A DNA stretch of 64,000 nt, taken from Sphaerolaimus hirsutus (taxonomy: Eukaryota; Nematoda; Chromadorea; Monhysterida; Sphaerolaimidae). The translations under genes were made by a program, and so were the position numbers. Below are positions 54,102-64,000 of the stretch, piece by piece. The stretch covers positions 21,903,927 through 21,967,926 of the forward strand of contig OZ038451.1 in NCBI GenBank assembly GCA_964036195.1, given 5' to 3'. The notes under the pieces are model-generated. The model made no database searches and was not told the origin of the DNA. It was given only the letters and a program-made list of their open reading frames with translations. Position 1 is the first letter of the stretch. Each line of letters starts with the position of its first letter.

Positions 54102-57100
54102 TCAAAATCCCACATCGTCCGGTACTTTCTTTGCATTGTGCGCTTCAGCTTTGCAACAAGCCACCACAAACCGATCAAAATGGTCTATGTAGTCGCCCAG
54201 AGACGTCCTTTTGTAATCTGCGGGGAAATGGTGGTGGTAAATAGAAGAAAATGTGATGAAATATGGACAAATGCATATTGACGGGGGGGGGGGGGTTAAA
54301 AAATGGCCAGTGATTTTTTAAAAATCTGAATGTTTAAAATCACGGCGAAACTGATTTTTCCAATTTCTGGTAGACATGCAGTAGGTATTTTACATTTGTT
54401 GCAATTTTGCGCATTCTGCAACGCTGTGGGCGAAATTTTGGTGGTAAATTTAAAAAATTGATTAAATACGGCCAAATGCCTATTGATTGGTTTCGGGTGT
54501 AGTCTCAAATTTCTCTAAAGTGGATAAATGCTGAATATGTTTACCTTTGCCCAATTCAATTTTTATCTAAAGACGGAATTTTACGTAGAAATTCACTCAT
54601 TTAGCATTTTTTGCAATTTCGCACACATTACCACTGGGGGTGGTTTTCGGGGCCCTTAAAAAGCGTTTGTCACAACAGTCAGATTACTGTAATATTCAGC
54701 GCGCAACATAATCCAACCTAATGGCTTCCTGTCGTTTTCATTCTCTTTGTTCGGAGCTTCAGTCCTCAATTCGTTCAACTCCACAGTCAATTCACTGAAA
54801 TGGTTGAAATAACTTCTGGTAGATATACCGTATTTCCTCGAAATACTCCCCGGGGGGTGATTGTTTCATAGTGCTCCCGAGATGGTGGGGTTAAACGAGG
54901 GGGGGGGGGTATTTCGAGGGGGGGTATTATTTCACAGGAAATTTTTTGAAATCCCAGTACAAAATCGTGGTTTGTGTTGTGCGCTGGGGTAGAAAAATGC
55001 ATCAATAACTGACATGTATCAACTCCTGCCTGTATACTAATATTAGTACGTAGATGGTATAAACACTGTTCTAACGTGATTCCAACTCTGTTTCAACGTG
55101 TGTTCTGCACTACGCAGAACACAAACTGCAGTATTTGTCATGTACGTTCTCTTTACACTCAATCTGGGGGGGGGGGGTGATTGTTTCATAGTGGTCTCGA
55201 GAGGGGGGGAGGGGGTCAAACGAGGGGGGGAGATATTTCGAGGGAGGGGGGGTATTTCGAGGAAATACGGTAGTGGCGCTGCGCACACTAGTTTATAGCC
55301 AGAAAATCATGATTTTGGATAACACCATAAATAGGCTTTAAACGCATTTGAGTTTAACATGAGGTCTGTCAACTCCAGCAGTTCACGCCGATTTTAAACA
55401 ACTCATTCTGATAAACTCAAGTACGTTGAAAGCTGATTTATGAGCACTCAATTTGAGTTTGCTTCTGTTAGTAAACTAGTGTGTACGCCAACAATAACGC
55501 AACAACGTGCCTACGAACACTAGTTAACAACAGAAATTTCCAAAACTGATAAATCTGTTCTGAATACATTTGAGTTGACCGGAATGAATCATTACTAATC
55601 ACCGTCAGCAAATGTGTTCAACACCGATTTATCAACTTTCGGTTCTCAGCTAGTGTCTGAATAGGACCAAAAAAGCTCCACACAACGAAACTGCCTCCAA
55701 AAAGTGACAACCAACGTTAAAGTGGGCACCGAATCCACATTAAACAAGTCGACCGCACCGGCGGAAAACGGTACGCAAACACGTCCCGTTTTTGGATGGA
55801 TGCAAAAAGGCGATTTTAGCAAGTGGTTGACACCCTTGGTCACGTTTATGTCCAGCCGCGGATAGCACCATTGCAGCACGATTTCGCATGCGAAGTGACG
55901 CTGCTTCTCTACCAGCTGTAATTGAATATTACCGTGTTACCTCAAATAGCCCCTCCATTGAAATTGTATTGACCGACGTAAATGATAGGCTGACTCAATA
56001 TGTATAGCTCTATGCGCATTGGATACGAGTTGGGCACTAATAGTGCTGAGTATGTTAAAACTCAATAAATTGGTCACGGACATTGATGAAAATGGAGGCG
56101 AATTAAGAAACCGCTCGCCCCCCCCCAAAAAACAAATAACCCCATCCGATTTTTCCGTTGAAAATATTTTCCCCTGGGGGGTATTTCGAGGATACAGAGT
56201 ATGCGCACGTTTCAGAACCTAGAAGCTAATCTGTGCTATTTTGTTGCAGATTGACAAATGAACACGCACCAGGCGTTCCTTCTCTGTAGTGGGCGTGAAA
56301 AGTCGCAGAAATGCCTCGCAGCGCTCTTGCGGTGTTTCCAGTTTGACGAACTTTTCTTCCATAATTTTCTGCAGCTCTGCAACAAGGCGCATTGACGTTT
56401 ATTCAGACGCTTGTGGTGGAAATTAGACAAAAAAAAATAAATTAGGTAATATACTCAGCGAACCACAAAGTACGCGTAGTATCCTACCATAATTTTAAGA
56501 ATAAAATCTTGTGAAAAATTTCGTGATTGATTATTTCATAGTAAATAAATGGAAAATGATTTTTGTATCGTGAATTATATAATTAAAAAGTAAACTATCA
56601 AATCCAAAAATATTTTTAAAAAGTTTTACTAGAAAAGTAAACCAATAATAAATAAACACAACCACCCGCCCCCCAAAAAAAAATATTTTGATGGAAAAAA
56701 ACTGTAAATTTTTTAGTTCATTATTCAGATGTGTTATGGTAGGTTTTCACATTAAGTGTGATGTCCGCCGAGTAAATAAATATAAGCAGAATCAAACTGA
56801 CTAGCGTCGGGACAAAGCGATGTCATTTTGGTCCACTGTTCCGGCCCATCCAGCCAGCCCTGATCCACGCACAGGCGCTCAAAGTAGTTCTGAAACGCGA
56901 GTTTTATTGTATGAAAGTGGAAATTTGTAAATCACAATCCCGAATCACTCATTTGTGCAAGAAAAATCCAAAACCCCGATTTTTTTCACAAAATCCTGAC
57001 CCCGGAACTTCTAAAAGCTAATCCCGATCCAGCGACCCCAATCCCGATTTCCACAATTTGATTCCGTTTGAACTAAGCAGAAAATCCTAAGTAGAAAAAT

Positions 57101-60100
57101 TACATATTCCTAACCAACAATCGATTCAAACCAACCTTTGAATGGCCCGGTTCATTACCATTGCCAACAATGATGTCAAAAGCTCTGCTAATCATCGGGT
57201 GAACTTCACGTTCAGCTGGTAGCTGCACTTTGCGCGCTTGTTTGTCGCCGCCCTGAGAACCAATTTCAAGAAAGTAAAAACCACAAAAAAAAACAAGGAG
57301 ATAAGCAATTTTCCAGCTATGCCGAGTGTACTGCAGATGAGTTGCACATGACGTTACCGTAACTCGCTGAATGTGATTGATATAGAAATAAAAGAGGCAT
57401 ATAATTAGATATATTTAGAAACATCAAGTTATGTGATAGATTCAGTGCAAGGACGTACGCAGGGGGGGGCGGGGGGGGGGCGGCCGCCGCCCCCCCCCGT
57501 TCCTGGGTCTGCCATAAAAATTTGCCAGGAATGGCACTTTTGTAAAGCGATTTTGTAGGAACTTAAAAAAAAATTTCCGCGCAAGCGCGCAAACCCCACC
57601 CCGCTGTTTAATGTATAGTTTCAGGAGTCCAAACGGCATAATAAAAGTGCCCAACGTGGTCATAGTAACTATATATAGGTCTTAATAGATACCTATATAG
57701 TATACGTTGGCGCCAGCGCCAACGCCAACACTGCCATGGCGCTTGCGCCTACAAATGGCGCCAGCGCCATGGCTCCATTCCTTACTATAGGGCCAAATTT
57801 AAGGGGGGTGGGGCGCCGCCCCCCCCCCGTTCGCCGGGCTCCGTAAACAATCCGCCCCCCCGCTCAAAAATCCTGCGTACGTCCCTGATTCTGTGCTAGG
57901 TTTGCAAATGGATTAATTCCAAACACAAAAATACTCCGATTCTATTTTCGGTTTATGATTCGAATGACATACGGTAGACTCTGTACAAAGTGCACTCAAT
58001 CTGAGCGCACTAACTCACCACGACCAGCTGCAGATAATCAGAAATGGCGCCTCTGGCTGCGGCAGTAAGTGATCTCGCAATGGGATCGCACACCCAGCAG
58101 TGAACCCCCCGCCGGCCGGAATATACCCACAGGCAGTGTTGCAAGCCGAAATCGTCTGGAAAGTGGGGACGGGGTTATTTGGTAGAAATATGTTGAGATG
58201 GTTATGCTGCAAGTGGTCAAGTGACAATAAGTGTTGTAAGTAGGGTTCAAACGGGATCCCGATCCCGGATCCCGTGAAATTCCGGGATTTACCAGTCCCG
58301 ATCCCGATCCCGAAACCCCAATCCCGATCCCGATCCCGAAATCTCAAAAATACCAATCCCGATCCCGAAAATTTACAAATCCCGATCCCGATCCCGAGAA
58401 ACTCCCAAGTCCGGGATCCCGATCCCGGAAAAATTAGTGGAAATTATAAAAAGTGAAATAATGACGTTTTTGCATGCAAAAAAGTGGATGCAAACCCCCA
58501 GCGTCAATTTTATGCCACTTTTCTGGCATCCAACAGTGTTTTGAGACGTTTATGAACAACTGTGAATGCCAGAAAAATGGCCGAAATCTCTATCCCTAGA
58601 ACCCAATCCCGATCCCGGAAAAATGCCTATCCCAATCCCGATCCCGTGACCCCAATCCCGGCCAATCCCGATCCCGATCCCGAAATCTCAAAAAACCAAT
58701 CCCGATCCCGATCCCGAAAGCCCAATCCCGATCCCGATCCCGAAATCTCAAAAAGTGAATCCCGATCCCGATCCCGAAAAGTCAATCCCGTTTGAACCCT
58801 AGTTGTAAGTGGTTTTTCAAGTGACATTTAAGATTAAAATGACTGGGATTTTCATTGAGCAATTTTTTGTCACCGTGGACAGCGTTTCCAGTAATTTACT
58901 TCTGCCAATTAAAAATGTTCTTGGTGACAAATTCCTCATGGCCCAGCCAAATCAACAACCGATTTCAATTGACTACGTACAAATTCCCCATGAGCCTATC
59001 CAACACTAACAAGATTCCGAATATATTCACAAGATGGCAAATGGAAAGTCGGCCGCACTTGCCACTTAACTCGTCACTTTACACCTGTAAACGCCAGATG
59101 ACAACTTTATTTTGCCTACCTTTAAGTGCGAGGTCGATAATTTTCACTGCGATAACCATAAAAATCCAGCACTTTGAACACATGCCGCCGCCGCTGAAAA
59201 AGTAAATATTTACAGTAGGTCAAAGTTTCTGTAGATTATTGTATATTATGACAAAAAAATGCAGCCAGTTGGAATGATATTCTCCTATCAAAATGGCACG
59301 CAAAAGTATGATGAGTAAAATGATTTCCATTGAAAAACAGTTTTCCCATGTTATGGCGGGGCTTGAATCTCAAAGTTATTCCAGTTAAATGGTTGGCAAG
59401 AAGTAAAAAAGGGACATTGACACACCTCCTCCCACCCCTTGTTCACAGAAGCCTAATTCATAGTGTCAACTCACTCTATTTCATTGACAACTGAAATTTA
59501 CTCACGAGCAGCATGTGCGCACATCATCGTAGTCAGTCAAATCGATGTCAAATATCAATTCCCTCTCTTTCGCCTCGAAACTCATAGTTTTTCGATTGTC
59601 GCGCGGCTGATGCGAAATCACACAAATTAAAGTTGACACTTGACACAAATATTTACCACACTTATCGTTCAACTTGAGCCATTTCAGATCAATGAAAAAT
59701 GACGTTTCTTAGAGTCAATTGGAGAAGGTAAAAGACAACTTATACGCAGGGACCTCCATGATTTAGAACTTTTGACCCTCCGGGGGTCAGATAGATAGTG
59801 ATCTGCTCCGCCCTAGGGACCGGAAAACAAAAATACCTTAAAACAGGAAATTCTCAAAGGACCCCGTATGTAAACTAAGCAGTCGGCCAAAAATATATAA
59901 AAAATTGAAATCGCTATAAATAAAAATAAAATAGGTCAACAATAGCTTAAAAAATAGGTATAAAACCATGTATATAGACGAAAATAGCGATTATAAACAT
60001 GAAAATTGGCAAAATGGAGCAAATTTTAAACGATTTTTAGCACTTAAAGCACTTTCACTCTCGTTCGTTTCGTTCGCACTTCGTTCACTCTCGTTTACAT

Positions 60101-60469
60101 ACGTGACCAAAACCAATTTTCAAATTTAAAAAAACACAAACCTTCATGTTGAAAACAGCGCCAATGTCGATTTTGAACGGCAGCGTCTGAATGACATCCT
60201 TCTCAAACTGTGACTGGTCATCGAATGATCTATAGCGCAAATAAACGTCGTCTTTCAGAATAAAAGCAAACTCGCGCAGGCTCCAATATTCACCAGGTTC
60301 TGGAGAATTATTTGGCGGTTTGGAATTTTGCCAAAAAAACAACACGAACAAGTTTCTACTCACTTCTGCCGTAAGCCAGCCACTTGTGATAGTGTTTGAA
60401 TGGAAATAGTCGTTTGTAATAAGTCGGTAAAAGTTGCTCCAACTCGACAGCGTCGAATTTATTGGCCAT
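54102..60469 (-). CDS. PRIM1: DNA primase small (catalytic) subunit, about eleven exons
   Basis: The catalytic subunit of the DNA polymerase alpha-primase complex, which makes RNA primers in the nucleus. Exons (minus) are 60469-60364, 60299-60142, ~59580-59511, ~59197-59127, ~58152-58018, ~57252-57137, ~56890-56800, ~56385-56265, ~55920-55680, possibly ~54775-54690, and 54217-54102. Landmarks are [47 protein letters not shown] with the two catalytic Asp; CSKCWIFM (zinc-binding); [54 protein letters not shown] with the third Asp; and [18 protein letters not shown] near the C terminus. The order matches the family throughout. The acidic linker near 54.7 kb ([14 protein letters not shown]) is tentative. 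Confidence 0.93.
54828..55270. mobile_element. Compound mariner-like MITEs with G runs
   Basis: The left end is CCGTATTTCCTCGAAATACT after TA. The right end is TATTTCGAGGAAATACGG before TA. Two blocks share GGGTGATTGTTTCATAGTG, so this is either one large element or two elements side by side. Confidence 0.55.
55275..55665. mobile_element. Two adjacent A-family MITEs
   Basis: The first (55275-55495) has ends GCGCACACTAGTTTATAGCC and GTAAACTAGTGTGTACGCC. The second (about 55515-55665) has CGAACACTAGTTAACAACAG and CTCAGCTAGTGTCTG. Both share GATAAATC and GAGTT-ACCGGAATGA-type interior with the copy at 14687. Confidence 0.6.
56440..56790. mobile_element. Short TIR element related to the 23.4-24.6 kb inverted repeat
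   Basis: The left end is ATACTCAGCGAACCACAAAG and the right end GATGTCCGCCGAGTA. The interior has TACCATAATTTTAAGAATAA and TTCAGATGTGTTATGGTAGG, matching 12890-13200. It ends next to the PRIM1 exon encoding [11 protein letters not shown]. Confidence 0.55.
57448..57887. mobile_element. hAT-type element C5, inverted
   Basis: The 440-bp element is flanked by ATTCAGTG and ATTCTGTG (7 of 8). The ends are CAAGGACGTACGCAGG and, inverted, CGTACGTCCCTG. It carries CGCGCAAGCGCGC at about 57578-57591 and GGCGCCAGCGCC motifs. It lies in a PRIM1 intron. Confidence 0.85.
58241..58801. mobile_element. hAT-type element E3 (GATCCC arrays)
   Basis: The 561-bp element has perfect 8-bp duplications GTTGTAAG (58233-58240 and 58802-58809). 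The TIR is TAGGGTTCAAACGGGATC. Near-identical layout to E2. It lies in a PRIM1 intron. Confidence 0.94.
59757..60060. mobile_element. GATA-repeat (I) family fragment
   Basis: Starts CAGGGACCTCCATGATTTAG and has GGGGGTCAGATAGATAGTGA, TATAGACGAAAATAGCGATT and GATTTTTAG, but the right end and target duplication are not clear. It lies in a PRIM1 intron. Confidence 0.5.
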
Positions 60470-60773
60470 TATGTCACTCTGTGGGTCGAAAATATAAAAT
60501 TCACTCCACTATAGTAATGGCTGTTTTAAATGTGACCTGACCATTATTCATAAAGGTTGCCTTGTTGATCAGGGATATGCGTGGATTTGTTTCCATGGCA
60601 ACCGGAAACAAATGTGCTTTTTTCTATAGAAAAATGTCAAAATGTTTTTATATAGGCGGTCTTCCGCTATAATCTTCCTTTGATTTATAAAAAAAAAAAT
60701 AAAAATAAAAGAAACACGGCCGCATACGTGATTCCCGGCTGCTCGCAATTTCCTGTGATTGTGGTCACCAAAA
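60470..60773. promoter_or_regulatory. Bidirectional promoter region of PRIM1 and TRA2
   Basis: Only 304 bp separate the divergent start codons (60469 minus, 60774 plus). The segment holds paired AT-rich and GTTTCCATGG-type sequences. No TATA box is obvious for either gene. The two genes must share or overlap core promoters. Confidence 0.6.
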
Positions 60774-63630
60774 ATGAGCAAAAAGGAAGCGGAAAGCGAT
60801 GATGATCGAGTGAGTTTCCTTAAAATTATCCACCAATTACGATTCTTTTGTTCTGCGCATCTTACGTTTTTGGCAGTAACCCAAAAGTTGGCACCGTTCC
60901 AGCGGTCAATTCCGCCAGTGGAGAACGGGCGCAATCGCAGTCGCAGCGCGTCGGGCAGCGTGAACGGCGAGAAAAAGCCGTCGCGGTCTAAAAGGACGCG
61001 CTCTAAATCGATTTCTCGGTCGAAATCGAGATCGGAGTCGCGGTCCCGTTCAAGGTGACGTTTTAGCTTTATTGTAGAGGATTTATGACTTTATTTCAAT
61101 TGATTTTATTGCACTTGGGTCAGGTTTTTCGCCCAAGGGGTGTCATCAAAGGAAATGTTCATTAGTATTTAAGTGTGACAATAGAACTTCGAGTGACAAC
61201 TTTTAAGTGATTCACAGTAACTTTGGTTCGATGATGTATTTAAATGTCAGTTACCTACAACACCCATTGACCTTACATACACTAGTTAACAATGACAGTG
61301 AGTGTCAACTGGGCCGACTGGTTTCGAGTTGGGTCAGATTCAAGTTCAAGCCGCTCCACATTAATTTCCAACATTGCCGCGTGTGCATTTGAAAATTGTC
61401 TTTCGACCCGTCAACTAAATCTGAAATGGCATGGAAACCAGTTGACAACCACTTACGGCACTCACTTCTCTGCCTAATTGCCACCGGCTCAATTCCACTA
61501 TAATTTTTTTCTTCCCAGGTCTCGCTCTCGCAAGCACAAGAAGAAAGAGCAACGTAAACGGCGCACTCGTTCTAGCAGCCGATCGGCTAGTCGATCCAGG
61601 TCGAGATCGAGGTCGCCTTCGAGGAGTCGCTCGCAAAGACACAAGGAAAAGCGCAGGTCCAGGACTAGAAGCAGGAGGTTGGGTGTTTTGCGTAGCTTGT
61701 CGCGCGGGACAATGGATATTCTGGTCCCGCGTGTTTGGCCGTTTTTGGTGGCACGCGCTGGAAAACTTTGTTTTTGTGATCAAATGGCTGGCTTTCGGCC
61801 AAAATTCGTGATTTTTTTGATAACACGCATCACGAGAAGTTTGAAGGTATCTTTTACTGAAATCTAGCTGAAATAGTCATCATGAGGTCTGCCACATACA
61901 GAAACATCACTATGGGTGGGAATATAATTTATTTATTCTTCATTCATTATTTTCAAGTTTCAAGCATATCATTTTAAGTGGACTTTTTTCTGTTAACATC
62001 ACATGCCCACGCTACCAAATTTCGACATCTTTTTTAACTGCGAACATGGTATGACATGGTTTTTCAAATGTTTTTTAAATAAAAAATGTTGTTTTTAAAA
62101 CGGTGTCATTGAAGAAAAAAACAACGTTTTTTCAGCCCTACTGCGAACGTCATATTTCTGCAGTGTCATTAATAACTCCACTCAACCCTCCCCCCAGTCG
62201 GTCACGCCGCAGCCGCGGCAGCCACCACTCGTCGCGCGGCTATGCGCCGGTCGCCGGCAGCAGGTACCCCAAAGACGACGGCAGAGAACAGGCGCAGCCG
62301 TCCAGGGTCCTGGGCGTGTTCGGCATGAGCTTGTACACCAGCGAGAAGGACTTGAACGAGTACTTTGGCAAGTTCGGCCGGCTCGAGAGGGTGCAACTGG
62401 TTTACGATCATCCGGTCGGTGGTTTTTTATCTGGAATTTTAGCTGTCATGTTTAGGGTTGGAAAAAAAACGTTTTTTTTAACTCGATGTTTTTTTTAAAA
62501 AAAACAACGTTTTTTTATATAAAAAAAACGTTTTTTTTAAAAAGCTCCCAGATATGACCTAGTGTCAACATATATAGGTATATCAGACACTGGCAATACT
62601 CTGTGATGTTAAATATGACCATATAATGGCTGTGGAGCCATGGGATAGCATTATAAGTGGTGATTTGTGTCAAAAATATCCATTTTTCGTCGACATATCG
62701 TTCGTATATCGCCTTATAGTCGAATGTTCGTGACTTCAGGTAAAGTTTGGCACGGAATGGTGATCAAACAAGGTTATAAAAGGAGGTTGTTACTTTGGGA
62801 GTGAAGTTACACACTGTGGAGGTACATGGAAGCACATTACCTAAATATTATATATTACAGCAACATATGTCGGCTTATTCACCCATGGTAGCACATAGAA
62901 ATGGATGTTTTGATACTAAAAATGCAACAAAACCAATGAAAACAACCACCAATGTCAATTTGTGTGTGAAATTGCGCGCTTGCGCGCAAAAATTTTGCAA
63001 AATACCTAGTGCTTAGTACTAAAAATTTCGGCCGATGTTTTTTTTTTAGAAAAACATTTCGGACGTCATGTTTTTTAAAAAAAAAAACGTTTTTTTTTTA
63101 AACGTTTAAAAAAAAAACATCGGCCAACCCTAGTCATGTTCTGGTTCTCGGGTTTTGTTTGGCGAGTCGGGGGTGGATGGAGGGGTTACCCCACCACAGA
63201 ACGCTCCGCCTATCCTGTGGCAAAAAATTTCATATTGTTTACTCTCCACCCCGCCCAATCGCCAGGCTATGGCTATGGTGAGCAACTTTTTAGCTAATTT
63301 CCCTAATTTTCATCCAAAATCACATATTTTTGTAACCGTATTGGTTATTTGGTTATTTAAATACTAATATTTGCAGACTGGTCGCTCGCGCGGATTTGGT
63401 TTCGTAACTTTTGAGAATAAAGATGATGCAATTGAGGTGTGCTACATTTTTCTTAAAAAACACATTATTCCATTTTCCGTCGAAAAATCTCACGCACTTT
63501 GTAAAATTTACAGGCCCGCGACAAAACTACCGGTATGGACATCGATGGCCACAAGGTTCGGGTGGACTTTTCCGTGACGAAACGCGCGCACACGCCCACC
63601 CCCGGCGTTTACATGGGCAGGCCATCGTTT
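60774..63630 (+). CDS. TRA2: Transformer-2 splicing regulator, six exons, continues past the window
   Basis: TRA2 is a nuclear SR-like activator of exon inclusion. Exons are 60774-60809, 60903-61054, 61519-61677, 62198-62414, 63377-63436 and 63514-63630. All join in phase at GT-AG sites. Exon 1 gives [12 protein letters not shown]. Exons 2-4 encode an RS1 domain ([36 protein letters not shown]). The RRM starts in exon 4 with RNP2 ([19 protein letters not shown]) and has RNP1 RGFGFVTF in exon 5. Exon 6 encodes the TRA2 linker signature [19 protein letters not shown]. The C-terminal glycine-rich and RS2 regions lie beyond 64000. hAT elements M2 and E4 sit in introns only 32-38 bp after donors. 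Confidence 0.96.
61275..61460. mobile_element. A-family MITE in TRA2 intron 2
   Basis: The left end is CATACACTAGTTAACAATGA and the right end CCAGTTGACAACCAC. The interior GCATTTGAAAATTGTC and TTGCCGCGTGTGCATTTG match the element at 18186-18405. It lies about 60 bp upstream of exon 3. Confidence 0.55.
62453..63132. mobile_element. hAT-type element M2 (AAAACGTTTTTT arrays)
   Basis: The 680-bp element has perfect 8-bp duplications GTCATGTT (62445-62452 and 63133-63140). The ends are TAGGGTTGGAAAAAAAACG and, inverted, CGGCCAACCCTA. Terminal arrays are AAAACGTTTTTT. The core, including TGCGCGCTTGCGCGCA at 62973-62988, is homologous to that of M1. Confidence 0.94.
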
Positions 63631-63662
63631 GTTTATTTTTTCAAGTTAAGCCCGGTTTGAAT

Positions 63663-63953
63663 TTGGGTTCTAATGAGATCCCGATCCCGATCATTTTCGG
63701 TTTTTAGTGATCCCGATTCCGATCCGAAAGTTTGAAAATGTCCATCTCGAAAGCAATTTATCAAATCAAGTACAAAATGATTTCTTTCTGATGAGAAGTG
63801 TGAATCAGTTTGCATTTTTGACGTTTTTGAAATCTTCAGAGAAGGTTCGAATCCCAAACATTTGCACAAAATATTGGCCCAGAAATTCTAAATGCCAATC
63901 CCGATCCCAAAAAACAATCCCGATACCGAAAAGTCAATCCCGTTTGAACCCTA
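63663..63953. mobile_element. hAT-type element E4, truncated/diverged
   Basis: Perfect 8-bp duplications GTTTGAAT (63655-63662 and 63954-63961). The left end is mutated (TTGGGTTCTAATGAGATC) and the right end intact (CAATCCCGTTTGAACCCTA). The GATCCC arrays are short. It lies 32 bp after the TRA2 exon 6 donor. Confidence 0.88.
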
Positions 63954-64000
63954 GTTTGAATTGGTTTCATTAAGTTGATTTTTTCGCTGTCAGACAACGC

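Noticed and set aside
9000..63000. Autonomous transposase for the hAT-like elements
   Set aside because: No frame with hAT dimerisation or DDE/RNase H-like motifs was recognised. All elements here appear non-autonomous.
63256..63272. A 12-base microexon GCTATGGCTATG in TRA2 between AG and GTGAGC
   Set aside because: Exons 4 and 5 already join in phase with the conserved RRM spacing; four extra residues would disrupt it. An alternative microexon cannot be excluded.

Overview
The window is nuclear DNA of an invertebrate animal. Genes are split into many short exons with GT-AG introns, pol III tRNA genes are present, and introns and spacers are packed with non-autonomous DNA transposons. I cannot name the species or phylum. 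No operons, viral genes, LTR elements or transposase genes were recognised.

Four minus-strand genes fill most of the first 43 kb. These are a SAP30/SAP30L-type Sin3-HDAC subunit (0.35-3.5 kb), the nucleoporin ALADIN/AAAS (4.9-12.1 kb), the mitochondrial rRNA pseudouridine synthase RPUSD4 (18.8-29.1 kb) and the Golgi protein dymeclin/DYM (32.0-43.3 kb). A possible TPR-like gene that I could not name lies at 14.5-17.2 kb. A tRNA-Pro(UGG) gene lies between SAP30 and AAAS. Three tRNA-Ala(UGC) genes sit antisense inside AAAS introns. To the right are a plus-strand SLC30A9/ZnT9 zinc transporter (48.1-53.7 kb, 5' exons not found), a convergent minus-strand DNA primase small subunit PRIM1 (54.1-60.5 kb) and a plus-strand transformer-2 splicing factor TRA2 that runs off the window (60.8 kb onward). 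PRIM1 and TRA2 start 304 bp apart, back to back. The genes are unrelated housekeeping functions and do not form a pathway. For SAP30, RPUSD4, SLC30A9 and TRA2 I could join exons with consistent reading phase.

The striking part is the repeat landscape. At least seven short-TIR families carry 8-bp target-site duplications, many of them perfect, as expected of hAT elements. Their TIRs begin TAGGGTTCAAACGGG, CAGGGACGTAT, CAGGGGTCTCC, TAGTGATGG, TAGTGATGTAAAGGC, TAGGGTGGCAGA and TAGGGTTGG. Most are built from arrays of a family-specific short motif: GATCCC, GGCGCC, GGTGCC, GGTACGGTAAAT, AAAACGTTTT or GATTTTTT. Several otherwise different families share a central palindrome, GCGCGCTTGCGCGC. Two copies share a core but carry different terminal arrays, which suggests modular exchange. 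Elements are nested up to four deep (34.8-38.0 kb) and often end within tens of bases of splice sites. In DYM intron 1 the splice donor appears to lie in the element terminus itself. This modular hAT/MITE system is my best candidate for something undescribed.
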